A stretch of DNA of 28,261 nt from UBA1732 sp045114235 (GCA_045114235.1 JBGUKB010000095.1:1-28261); one strand, 5' to 3'. Shown: positions 7,438-15,179, counted from the stretch's first letter. Notes: generated from the letters alone by a model not told the origin. Made by a program: numbers and translations.

Positions 7438-8495
7438 AAAGCCTTCTGAAACACCTTTCGCCGTTCGCGCCCGACCAGTCCGGGGCCGTTTCCGCGCTCT
7501 TCGACTTCGGCGGGCTCATCGTGATCTGCGACGCCGGCGGCTGCACCGGGAACATCTGCGGCTTCGACGAACCGCGCTGGTTCATCCGCAAAAGCGCCGT
7601 CTTCAGCGCCGGGCTCCGCGACATGGACGCCATCCTCGGCCGCGACGACAAGCTCGTCTCCAAGCTCCAGTCCGCCATGGACGGTTCCGGCCTCAAGTTC
7701 TCCGCCATCATCGGCACCCCGGTCCCCGCGATCATTGCGACCGATTTCAAGGCGCTGAAACGCATGGCGGAGAAACGTACCGGGCTGCCCGCGATCACGG
7801 TCCCGACGACCGGGACGCGCCACTACGACCGGGGCGCGTCCGACGCCTGGCTGGAGCTTTTCAAGACCTTTGCGACCGAGAAACTTCCTGTTGATCCCGG
7901 CATGGTCGGCATCCTCGGCGCGTCGCCGCTGGATTTCCCGACGCTTGACGCCGGAGATTTGATTGCTAACGAGCTTAAGAAAGACGGTTGGAAGGTCGTG
8001 AAATGCTACGGCATGGGCGCGGGACTCGACGATGTCCGCGCCGCTTCCGCCGCCGCAAAAAACATCGTCGTTTCGCCCGCCGGACTCGCCGCCGCGAAGT
8101 ATCTGCAAAAAACGTTTGGTACTCCCTATGAGGTACGGTGTCCGTGGCTGCCTGAACAGGTGCTCGACGCCCTGCCCGCGCTCGCCGGAAAAAAGACGCT
8201 TGTCATTCATCAGCAGTTCGCTGCAAACGCCGTCCGCGACGCGATCCTGAAGCATGATGCCGCCTTGCAGGTCACGGTCGCGTCCTGGTTCATCATGGAA
8301 CCGGAATTCATGCGCGAAAACGATTTCCATATCGAGAGCGAGGAGGCGTTCATCGAAGCGGTCGCGAACGGCGGCTATGACGCGATCGTCTGCGACAGCC
8401 GTCTGCGTGTCGCCCTGCCCCGGACGCAGAGTTTCCACATCATCGACTTCCCGCATTTCGCCGTCTCCGGGCGGCTGCTCGACGAGGTGAAATGA
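7434..8495 (+). CDS. NifK-like nitrogenase component 1 homolog, module 2
   Basis: 353 residues, clear paralog of the 4228-5373 protein. The first 100 residues align without gaps, sharing DEPRW, DAILG and PVPAI/PVPLL-type segments. It keeps only one of the three cluster cysteines of its paralog: Cys37 (DAGGCTG) is present, Cys19 is replaced by Val (SGAVSAL) and Cys93 by Ile (AIIGTPVP). Extra cysteines at 32 and 42 (GNICG) flank the retained one. An inter-subunit cluster in this pair would therefore differ from that in module 1. The start at 7434 overlaps the upstream stop as ATGA and has AGGAGG a few bases upstream. hypF begins one base after the stop. Confidence 0.78.
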   Translation: MKSLLKHLSPFAPDQSGAVSALFDFGGLIVICDAGGCTGNICGFDEPRWFIRKSAVFSAGLRDMDAILGRDDKLVSKLQSAMDGSGLKFSAIIGTPVPAIIATDFKALKRMAEKRTGLPAITVPTTGTRHYDRGASDAWLELFKTFATEKLPVDPGMVGILGASPLDFPTLDAGDLIANELKKDGWKVVKCYGMGAGLDDVRAASAAAKNIVVSPAGLAAAKYLQKTFGTPYEVRCPWLPEQVLDALPALAGKKTLVIHQQFAANAVRDAILKHDAALQVTVASWFIMEPEFMRENDFHIESEEAFIEAVANGGYDAIVCDSRLRVALPRTQSFHIIDFPHFAVSGRLLDEVK

Positions 8496-8496
8496 T

Positions 8497-10839
8497 ATGA
8501 ACACGCCCAGCGTTTCCACCACGATCTTCCGCATCTACGGCGTCGTCCAGGGCGTCGGGTTCCGGCCGTTCGTCAGCCGGATCGCCGTCCGCGCCGGGCT
8601 GACCGGCAGCGTCGCGAACAAAGGTTCGTACGTGGAAGTTCACGCCCAGGGCGACGAGGAAGCGATGAAGGCGTTCCGCCTCGCGCTCGAACACGAAGCC
8701 CCGCCGCGTTCCGCGATCCTGAAGATCATTTCCCGTACTGGTTTGGAACCGTCCTACCCGACCTTCGAGATCATCGAGAGCGAACACGAGACCGGCGACA
8801 TCTTCGTCTCGCCGGACATCGCCACGTGCGACCTGTGCAAACAGGAGCTGTTCGACCCGGCCAACCGACGTTATCTGCACCCGTTCATCAACTGCACCGC
8901 GTGCGGCCCGCGCCTGACCATTCTCGACGCCATGCCGTACGACCGCGAACGCACCAGCATGGGGTATTTCCCGATGTGTCCACAGTGCGAGACCGAGTAC
9001 ACCTCGCCGGAGTCGCGCCGTTACGACGCCCAGCCGGTCTGCTGTCACGACTGCGGCCCGGAAGTCTACCTCATCGGACGCCCCGAACGCAACGCGAAGG
9101 CGATCACCGCCGCCCGCCGCGCCATCCTCGACGGAAAGATCGTCGCGATCAAGGGCATCGGCGGATTCCATCTGTGCTGCAACGCCCGCGACGCTCAGGC
9201 CGTGGCGCGTCTGCGCGAACTCAAGCGCCGTCCCATGAAGCCGTTCGCCGTGATGATGGACTCGCTGGAGACGGTCCGCCGCGAATGCGCGATCCTGCCC
9301 GGCCAGGAGGAGATACTAGACGGCCATCAGAAACCGATCATCCTGCTCCGCAAACGCCCGGAGAGTACGCTCCCGGACGTCCTCGCACCCGGCAACCCGA
9401 CACTCGGCGTGATGCTGCCGTACGCGCCTGTCCAGATGCTTTTGTTCCACTTCAACGACGACCTGACCATGCCCGACTGCCTCGTCATGACCAGCGGCAA
9501 CGTCTCCGGCGCGCCCATCTGCCGCAGCGACGAGGACGCGCTCGCCGAGATCGCCGGGTTCTGCGACGTGATCCTGTCGCACAACCGCCGGATCCGCCTC
9601 CGCGCGGACGATTCGGTCATGGACTGGCTGGACGGCCGTCCGTACATGATCCGCCGTTCGCGCGGCTACGCGCCCCTGCCGTTCTTCGTCTCCGGCGATT
9701 TCCGCGGCCAGGTGCTCGGCATCGGCGGCGAGCTCAAAAACACTTTCTGCCTCGCAAACGGCGGCCTCTTCTACCCCTCGCCCTACATCGGCGACATGGA
9801 GGACCTGCGCACGGTCCGCGCCCTGCGCGAATCGGTCGCGCGGATGTCCGAACTGCTCGAAATGAAACCGCAGATCGTCTGCTGCGACCTGCACCCGAAA
9901 TACAACTCCTCCGCCGTCGCGTCCGAACTCGGCATCCCCGTCCTGAAGATCCAGCACCACTTCGCGCACGTGCTCTCCTGCATGGTCGAAAACGACTTCA
10001 CGGACGAGGTCATCGGCGTGTCGTTCGACGGCACCGGATACGGCACCGACGGCACGATCTGGGGCGGGGAATTCCTGCGCGCCAGACCGGACGGCTTCAC
10101 CCGCGCCGGATATATCAAACCGTTTTTGCAGGCGGGCGGCGATGCCTCCGCGCGCGAAGGCTGGCGCATCGCCGTTTCCATGATCGCAGGAATTTTCCCT
10201 GCCGAAGAGGCGGAAAACATCGTCGCCTCGCTCGACCTCTGCGCGCCGGGCGTCTACAAGTTCCAGAAGAACATGCTGAACCGGAAACTGAACTGTGTGG
10301 TCTCGACCAGCGCGGGACGTCTCTTCGATGCCGTGAGCGCGATCCTCGGCATCCGCAAATCCTCCACATTCGAGGGCGAAGCGTCCATGGCGCTCCAGTT
10401 CGCCGCGGAGGCATGGAACGAAGCTCATCCCGGACAGGAGGGAAACGTCCCGCCCTGCCCAGTGTTCGACCGCGACGCCTCCGGCGCGATCATCCTGCCG
10501 ACGGATTCGCTCGTGAAGGAGCTCGTGCTTGCGCGGCTTGACGGCGCGGATTCCAACATGCTCGCCGCCCGGTTCCATACTGCTCTGGCAACCATGATCA
10601 CGAAGACGTGCGAAACCATTCGCACGGACACCGGGCTGAACACCTGCGCGCTGACCGGAGGTGTATTCCAGAACCGCCTTCTCACGACGCTCTGCGCCGG
10701 ACTGCTGCGTGCCGCCGGATTCCGCGTGCTGCTGCACGGCATGATCCCGCCCAACGACGGCGGCATCGGCGCGGGCCAGGCGCTCGCCGCCATGTACCAT
10801 CTGAACCACCCTGAAAATCATTCAGCTGTCTTGGCATAA
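8497..10839 (+). CDS. hypF: HypF carbamoyltransferase, makes the cyanide precursor
   Basis: 780 residues, full length for HypF. In order: an acylphosphatase domain (about residues 8-95; GVVQGVGFRPF), two zinc fingers (Cys111/114/133/136 and Cys161/164/183/186), a YrdC-like domain (about 200-385; KGIGGFHLCCNA), and a Kae1-like domain with HHFAHV near residue 487 and SFDGTGYGTDG shortly after. HypF activates carbamoyl phosphate with ATP and passes the carbamoyl group to the C-terminal cysteine of HypE, which converts it to the cyanide ligand of [NiFe]-hydrogenase iron. It begins one base after the second NifK-like gene, so it is transcribed with the nitrogenase-like modules. This close coupling is the main argument that cyanide chemistry belongs to this locus. 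Confidence 0.95.
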   Translation: MNTPSVSTTIFRIYGVVQGVGFRPFVSRIAVRAGLTGSVANKGSYVEVHAQGDEEAMKAFRLALEHEAPPRSAILKIISRTGLEPSYPTFEIIESEHETGDIFVSPDIATCDLCKQELFDPANRRYLHPFINCTACGPRLTILDAMPYDRERTSMGYFPMCPQCETEYTSPESRRYDAQPVCCHDCGPEVYLIGRPERNAKAITAARRAILDGKIVAIKGIGGFHLCCNARDAQAVARLRELKRRPMKPFAVMMDSLETVRRECAILPGQEEILDGHQKPIILLRKRPESTLPDVLAPGNPTLGVMLPYAPVQMLLFHFNDDLTMPDCLVMTSGNVSGAPICRSDEDALAEIAGFCDVILSHNRRIRLRADDSVMDWLDGRPYMIRRSRGYAPLPFFVSGDFRGQVLGIGGELKNTFCLANGGLFYPSPYIGDMEDLRTVRALRESVARMSELLEMKPQIVCCDLHPKYNSSAVASELGIPVLKIQHHFAHVLSCMVENDFTDEVIGVSFDGTGYGTDGTIWGGEFLRARPDGFTRAGYIKPFLQAGGDASAREGWRIAVSMIAGIFPAEEAENIVASLDLCAPGVYKFQKNMLNRKLNCVVSTSAGRLFDAVSAILGIRKSSTFEGEASMALQFAAEAWNEAHPGQEGNVPPCPVFDRDASGAIILPTDSLVKELVLARLDGADSNMLAARFHTALATMITKTCETIRTDTGLNTCALTGGVFQNRLLTTLCAGLLRAAGFRVLLHGMIPPNDGGIGAGQALAAMYHLNHPENHSAVLA

Positions 10840-10850
10840 AGGATTCCGCT

Positions 10851-11348
10851 ATGAAAAAACATACAAAAAACACGCTTATCGCAATCCTGATTCTCCTTTT
10901 TAATCCCATCACACTGTATCTTGCTTTTTTTATCTACGGGGAAAGCGTGAAAGCTTGTAAATATCCGGACGATTTCGAGATCTTTTACCGGATTCTGAAT
11001 CCGCTGAAGGAGAAATATGAACTCGCCGAGGCCGACTGCGGATACGGCTTGAATTATATCATGTGGATCAAAATCACGGCGAAGGACCCGCAAAAGGTGT
11101 TCGACATCGCAAAGGACATTTATGAGATCAAACAGAATTCCGAATTTCTAGTGAAAGATTCGTTCGAGGTCGAGATCACGAGCGGCGATCCAGGTGTGAA
11201 GATGAAATACAGGATTGCGGGCGAGTCCGGATACCGGGGATACCGTAAATGGCAAGACGGGATTCTGGAGGATGTGAAACGGCTCGAGGAGGAGTACCGC
11301 GTGAAAACAAAGGAAAAAGAGCATGGCACGACACAGATTCCCCAATAA
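10851..11348 (+). CDS. Small membrane-anchored protein of unknown function
   Basis: 165 residues. The N-terminus is basic (MKKHTKN) and is followed by one long hydrophobic helix (about residues 8-30), then a soluble, charged domain with a helical Lys/Glu-rich C-terminus. The topology looks like a single anchor with the rest outside the cytoplasm. The gene sits between hypF and hypC and is visibly more AT-rich than both, with different codon use, which suggests later insertion into the hyp operon. It starts 11 bases after hypF with an AAAGGA site. I do not recognise the family, and no catalytic motif is evident. It may be unrelated to cofactor assembly. Confidence 0.6.
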   Translation: MKKHTKNTLIAILILLFNPITLYLAFFIYGESVKACKYPDDFEIFYRILNPLKEKYELAEADCGYGLNYIMWIKITAKDPQKVFDIAKDIYEIKQNSEFLVKDSFEVEITSGDPGVKMKYRIAGESGYRGYRKWQDGILEDVKRLEEEYRVKTKEKEHGTTQIPQ

Positions 11349-11396
11349 AACGATCATTCTTTTTAACAATGTCTGCAACCTTTTTACATTCAACCA

Positions 11397-11402
11397 TATA
11401 AA
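11397..11402 (+). promoter_or_regulatory. Possible -10 element of a secondary promoter before hypC
   Basis: TATAAA at 11397-11402 lies in an AT-rich 75-base gap between the small membrane protein and hypC. No good -35 box is seen at 16-18 bases. It could give hypCDE expression independent of the upstream operon. Weak evidence. Confidence 0.25.
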
Positions 11403-11423
11403 AACCAGAGAAGGAGACGGCTT

Positions 11424-11642
11424 ATGTGTGTAGGTCTTTCCGCAAGAGTTGTCAGCATTGAGGACGGCACCGCCCTCATCGACGCGTCCGGCGCGAAACG
11501 CAAGGTTTCGGCGGACCTCATCGACGATCTGGAGCCGGGCGACTACGTCATGATCCACGCCGGCGTCGCCATCGCGAAGATCACCGATACGGACGCGGAC
11601 GAATCCCGCAAGATCATGGAGTCGCTCGATGGAATCGGCTAA
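11424..11642 (+). CDS. hypC: HypC, scaffold chaperone for Fe(CN)2(CO)
   Basis: 72 residues, the usual HypC size (about 75-90). It begins MCVGLSARVV; the cysteine at position 2, exposed after removal of Met, is the essential iron-binding residue of the family. An OB-like beta pattern follows, with LEPGDYVMIHAGVAIAKI matching the conserved HypC core, and the C-terminal helix is present. HypC works with HypD to hold the iron while cyanide and CO are added, and normally hands it to the hydrogenase large subunit. Start supported by AAGGAGA. It overlaps hypD by 14 bases. Confidence 0.93.
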   Translation: MCVGLSARVVSIEDGTALIDASGAKRKVSADLIDDLEPGDYVMIHAGVAIAKITDTDADESRKIMESLDGIG

Positions 11643-12672
11643 ACAGATCATCGAATCCTACAACGGGCGCAAACTCCGCGTCATGGAGGTCTGCGGCACC
11701 CACACCCACGAGATCTTCCGTCTGGGCATCCACAGGATCCTGCCGCCGCAGATCGAGCTCATCTCCGGCCCAGGATGCCCCGTCTGCGTGACGCCCGCCG
11801 GGTACATCGACGAGGCAGTGATGCTCGCGCTCGAACACGGTGCGGTCATCTGCACGTTCGGCGACCTGATCCGTGTGCCCGGCTCGGAAATGAGCCTCGC
11901 GGGGGCGCGGTCCAAGGGCGCGGCAGTGAAGACCGTCTATTCGCCGCTGGACGCGGTCGATTTCGCACGCGAGAACCCGGACAAGCAGGTCGTGTTCCTG
12001 GCGGTCGGATTCGAGACGACGGTCCCCGCGGCATGTCTGGCGGTGAAGAAGGCCGCCGCCGAAGGGCTCGCGAACTTCTCGATCCTCGGCGCGAACAAGA
12101 CCATGCCGAACGCCTACAAGGCGCTGAAGGGCAGCGCGGACGCGTTCCTGTACCCCGGCCATGTGAACGCCATCACGGGGACCGCCGTCTGCGAGGACCT
12201 CGTGAAGCTCGGCGTGTCCGGCGTCGTCGCGGGATTCACGGCCGACGAGATCCTCACCGCTCTCGCGGTCATCGTCAGGCTGTCCGCCTCCGGCGAACCG
12301 TTCTTCCGCAACTGCTATCCGCGCGTGGTGCGCCCCGAAGGCTCGCCCGCCGCGCTGAAGCTGATGGACACGGTCATGGAGCCGTGCGACGCGGAGTGGC
12401 GCGGCCTCGGCACGATCCCGATGTCCGGCCTGAAGCTGCGCCCGGCGTTCGCTGCGTACGACGCCCGGCTGAAGTTCAGCCTGCCGCCCGTAACAGGCCG
12501 GAGCAATCCCGCCTGCCGCTGCGGCGAGGTGCTTCAGGGCAAATGCAAATCCACCGACTGCAAACTTTTCGGGACCGCGTGCACCCCGCTCCATCCGGTC
12601 GGGGCGTGCATGGTCTCCAACGAAGGGGCGTGTTCCGCCTACTACCAATACGGAGATATTCTCAATGGATAA
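11629..12672 (+). CDS. hypD: HypD, iron-sulfur protein that assembles Fe(CN)2(CO)
   Basis: 347 residues. The conserved blocks are EVCGTHTHE (Cys22), SGPGCPVCVTP (Cys50 and Cys53), FGDLIRVPGS, AVGFETTVPA and FLYPGHVNAI. The C-terminal cysteine-rich region that carries the [4Fe-4S] cluster is also present (CRCGEVLQGKCKSTDC, then GACMVSNEGAC). All residues needed for a working HypD appear intact. With HypC it forms the platform on which cyanide from HypE and a CO ligand are placed on iron. The start overlaps hypC by 14 bases; its end overlaps hypE by eight bases. Confidence 0.95.
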   Translation: MESAKQIIESYNGRKLRVMEVCGTHTHEIFRLGIHRILPPQIELISGPGCPVCVTPAGYIDEAVMLALEHGAVICTFGDLIRVPGSEMSLAGARSKGAAVKTVYSPLDAVDFARENPDKQVVFLAVGFETTVPAACLAVKKAAAEGLANFSILGANKTMPNAYKALKGSADAFLYPGHVNAITGTAVCEDLVKLGVSGVVAGFTADEILTALAVIVRLSASGEPFFRNCYPRVVRPEGSPAALKLMDTVMEPCDAEWRGLGTIPMSGLKLRPAFAAYDARLKFSLPPVTGRSNPACRCGEVLQGKCKSTDCKLFGTACTPLHPVGACMVSNEGACSAYYQYGDILNG

Positions 12673-13684
12673 CATGAACACCAGCGATTTCGTCACGCTC
12701 GCGCACGGCGCGGGCGGGAAGCAGACCGCCGAACTCATCGACCGCGTCTTCAAGGCGCATTTCTCCAACCCGGATTTCACCGGCGACGACGCCGCGGTCC
12801 TGCCCGTGGACGCCGGAAAGATCGCGTTCACCACCGACGGTTTCATCGTGTCGCCGTTCGAGTTCCCCGGCGGCAACATCGGCAAGCTCAGCATCTGCGG
12901 CACGGTCAACGACCTCGCCTGCATGGGCGCGAAACCGCTCTACCTCTCCTGCGCGTTCGTGATCGAGGAGGGATTCCCCCTCGCCAAGCTCGAAGAGATC
13001 GCCGCCGCCATGAAAAAGACCGCCGACGAGGCGGGAGTCCGCATCGTGGCGGGCGACACCAAGGTCGCGGGCAAAGGCCAGGTCGACCACGTCTTCATCA
13101 CTACGACCGGCGTCGGGCAGCTCACAGAGGGCGTCCGAACCTCCGGCGCGTTCGCGAAACCCGGCGATGCCGTGATCGTGACCGGCGATGTGGGCCGCCA
13201 CGGATGCACCATCCTGCTCGCCCGCAACGAATTCGAGATCGACGCCGACGTGACCAGCGACTGCGCCCCGCTTTGGGGCACGGTGAAGAGCATGATCGAC
13301 GCCTCGCACGACATCCACGTGATCCGCGACGCCACGCGCGGCGGCGTCGGCACCGTCCTGTACGAGATCGCCGACCAGAGCAAAGTCGGGATCCGCCTCA
13401 ATTCCGCCGACGTCCCGGTCGCGCCCGAAGTCCGCGGCGTCTGCGGGATGCTCGGCCTCGAGCCGCTTTACCTCGCCTGCGAGGGACGTCTCGTCGTCTT
13501 CGCGCCGAAATCCGAAGCGCCGGCCATCCTCGAAGCGCTCCGCAAAGGCCCGTACTCCGCCAACGCCGCCATCATCGGCGAAGTCGTGGCCGACCACCCC
13601 GGAAAGGTCGTCATGACCACCGAGATCGGCGCGCAGTCGCTCCTTCCCCAGCCCGGCGGCGAGCTCCTGCCGCGAATTTGCTAA
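12665..13684 (+). CDS. hypE: HypE, carbamoyl dehydratase that forms the cyanide ligand
   Basis: 339 residues of the PurM/SelD-like family. Typical segments are AHGAGGKQT at the N-terminus, ICGTVNDLACMGAKP, IVAGDTKVAG and DATRGGVGTVLYE. The protein ends PRIC: the C-terminal cysteine that carries the thiocarboxamide and is dehydrated to thiocyanate is present, so the enzyme should be active. Start at 12665, with GGAG nine bases upstream; the ATG at 12674 is a possible alternative. It is the last gene of the locus and is followed by palindromic repeats and an intrinsic terminator. Confidence 0.95.
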   Translation: MDNMNTSDFVTLAHGAGGKQTAELIDRVFKAHFSNPDFTGDDAAVLPVDAGKIAFTTDGFIVSPFEFPGGNIGKLSICGTVNDLACMGAKPLYLSCAFVIEEGFPLAKLEEIAAAMKKTADEAGVRIVAGDTKVAGKGQVDHVFITTTGVGQLTEGVRTSGAFAKPGDAVIVTGDVGRHGCTILLARNEFEIDADVTSDCAPLWGTVKSMIDASHDIHVIRDATRGGVGTVLYEIADQSKVGIRLNSADVPVAPEVRGVCGMLGLEPLYLACEGRLVVFAPKSEAPAILEALRKGPYSANAAIIGEVVADHPGKVVMTTEIGAQSLLPQPGGELLPRIC

Positions 13685-13793
13685 CACCGCAAGCGGTGCC
13701 GGAATAATGTCGGGCTCCGTTCCGGCACGTGCTCTCGCGCAGCAAAGCACAACCTCAGCACTGCTTGCAGTGTGTCCGGCTACGCTCGGACAC
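13685..13793. repeat. Cluster of palindromic elements after hypE
   Basis: Four hairpins in series. CACCGC-AA-GCGGTG (13685-13698) overlaps GTGCCGGAA/TTCCGGCAC (13696-13704 with 13720-13728). CACTGC-TT-GCAGTG (13759-13772) abuts GTGTCCG/CGGACAC (13772-13778 with 13787-13793). The layout short stem then larger stem occurs twice, as in REP/BIME-like intergenic repeats. A similar small palindrome, CCCGGC-AA-GCCGGG, lies just after the TM1266-type gene (820-833). Confidence 0.55.
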
Positions 13794-13811
13794 GGATTCT
13801 GAATATAGCAG

Positions 13812-13852
13812 TCCCCGTTGGAAATATACGAGATTCCGACGGGGATTCTTTT
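13812..13852 (+). terminator. Intrinsic terminator of the hyp operon
   Basis: TCCCCGTTGGAA (13812-13823) pairs with TTCCGACGGGGA (13834-13845), twelve pairs including one G-T, followed by TTCTTTT. It is placed after hypE and before the promoter of the AraC-family gene. Confidence 0.85.
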
Positions 13853-13966
13853 CGGAAGCATAGCTGCATCGACAAACAAATAGTACATATCCGCGTCAAA
13901 AAAGACTCGACCGGGCAAAAGATGTAGTTTTTAACATTTTATCATCGTTTTTTCCTGTTTTTTCGT

Positions 13967-13994
13967 TTGACATTGTACGGATCGCATGTATTTT
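13967..13994 (+). promoter_or_regulatory. Promoter of the AraC-family regulator
   Basis: A consensus TTGACA (13967-13972), 16 bases, then TATTTT (13989-13994). It overlaps the upstream ATG at 13986, which argues that the real start codon is the later one at 14088. Confidence 0.5.
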
Positions 13995-14087
13995 ATGTTA
14001 GGACAAGCAATCCGAGCGAGCCGCCGCGGCTGTTCGAAAAACGGCGGAACGTTCTGTAAAACAAACCGTTATCCATGTACTTCTGTT

Positions 14088-15179
14088 ATGTTTGAACTGC
14101 CTAAAAAATTCGACCGGGAATACAGCGGCATCTTCCGCACCATCGGACGCGACGTCTTTTCCACCGGCATCCTCAAGAAAGAAAACGTCTCCATCGACTG
14201 GAACGGCGGGTCCTTCCCGCTCTTCTCCGTCTCGGTCGTGCTCCGCGGACGCGGTACGTACGTCGACGAGGACAGCACGGAATACCCCCTGATGCCCGGC
14301 AAGCTCTTCTTCCGCATCCCGCACCGGAAGCACGCCACGTACATCGAGGAGAACAGCCGCTGGCTCGAATTCTACATGTCGTGTCATTTCATGAGCGAGG
14401 ACGCGGCGGATTACGGCGGACAGCCGCCGCCCGACCACATGGAAGTGGATGAGAAGCGCGAAGGCTATCTGAAGCTGAAAAATATGCCCGGGCAGGACGA
14501 CAAATGGATCTACGCCATGTGCAAGCACGTCTTCTGCGTCAACACGCAGACGCCCGTGCGCGACATCGACCTCTCGCTCGCGCTCCTCAACGAGTGTTTC
14601 GACTTCATTTCGTTCATGAACAACGAGACGAACCAGTCGAAGATCCCGCTGGAGATGTTTGTCCTCATCACCAAGCTCCTGAAGAGCCGCCGCGAGGATT
14701 TCTCCGACCGCATCACGTCCGAGATCAAGAAAATCATCCTCGAAAACCTCACGGACAACCGGTCCCTGCCCGAACTCCTGAAGGACCTCCCCCTCAGCTA
14801 TCCCTCCCTGCGCCAGCACTTCATGCGCGTCATGGGGCACAACATCGGCGAATACCAGATCCAGTGCCGCATGGAGGAGGCAGTGAACATGCTCATGCGC
14901 GGCGTGAGCGTGAAGGAAACGGCGTTCAACCTCGGCTACAAGGACCAGTTCTTCTTCTCCAAGCAGTTCCACCAGAAACTCGGCTATCCGCCCAGCGCGA
15001 TCAACCCGCTGAATCCGCGCGGCGTGAAGCGCTACCAGCCGAAGGACGTCCCAGCGGAACCGGAGCCCGTCAGGAAGGCCGAGCCTGCGGCGGCGAAAGC
15101 GCCCGCCGCGCCGTCGAAGACGAGAAAGTCCGCATCCGCCTCGAAGAAGAAATCTTCCGGCAGGTCCGGACGCATCTGA
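14088..15179 (+). CDS. AraC-family transcriptional regulator with Lys/Ala-rich tail
   Basis: 363 residues. The N-terminal half looks like a cupin-type sensing domain (strands such as FSVSVVLRGRGTYV, then GKLFFRIPHRKHATYI). The C-terminal DNA-binding domain has two helix-turn-helix units: LPELLKDLPLSYPSLRQHF, and SVKETAFNLGYKDQFFFSKQF with the AraC signature, followed by LGYPPSAI. After it comes a tail of about 45 residues rich in Lys, Ala, Pro and Ser, resembling histone H1-type tails. The start at 14088 begins MFELPKKFDRE; no good Shine-Dalgarno is seen, but the earlier ATG at 13986 lies inside the promoter. It has its own promoter after the hyp terminator, so a role in regulating the locus is possible but not shown. 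Many PVC-group genomes carry numerous such regulators for sugar use. Confidence 0.85.
   Translation: MFELPKKFDREYSGIFRTIGRDVFSTGILKKENVSIDWNGGSFPLFSVSVVLRGRGTYVDEDSTEYPLMPGKLFFRIPHRKHATYIEENSRWLEFYMSCHFMSEDAADYGGQPPPDHMEVDEKREGYLKLKNMPGQDDKWIYAMCKHVFCVNTQTPVRDIDLSLALLNECFDFISFMNNETNQSKIPLEMFVLITKLLKSRREDFSDRITSEIKKIILENLTDNRSLPELLKDLPLSYPSLRQHFMRVMGHNIGEYQIQCRMEEAVNMLMRGVSVKETAFNLGYKDQFFFSKQFHQKLGYPPSAINPLNPRGVKRYQPKDVPAEPEPVRKAEPAAAKAPAAPSKTRKSASASKKKSSGRSGRI

Larger units (their letters stand above)
13685..14087. other. Intergenic region between hypE and the AraC-family gene
   Basis: It holds the palindromic cluster (13685-13793), the terminator (13812-13852), an AT-rich stretch (about 13,850-13,965) in which I see nothing further, and the promoter at 13967-13994. 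The roughly 90 bases between promoter and start codon show no clear motif. Confidence 0.6.

Noticed and set aside
2133..8495. A nitrogen-fixation (nif) operon
   Set aside because: Both NifD-like proteins appear to lack the cofactor ligands of true NifD, subunits are short, and nifB, nifE and nifN are absent.
2133..8495. Chlorophyll, bacteriochlorophyll or coenzyme F430 reductase genes (BchLNB, BchXYZ, CfbCD)
   Set aside because: No tetrapyrrole genes nearby; the neighbours are hydrogenase-cofactor genes, and the presence of two complete H-D-K modules does not fit.
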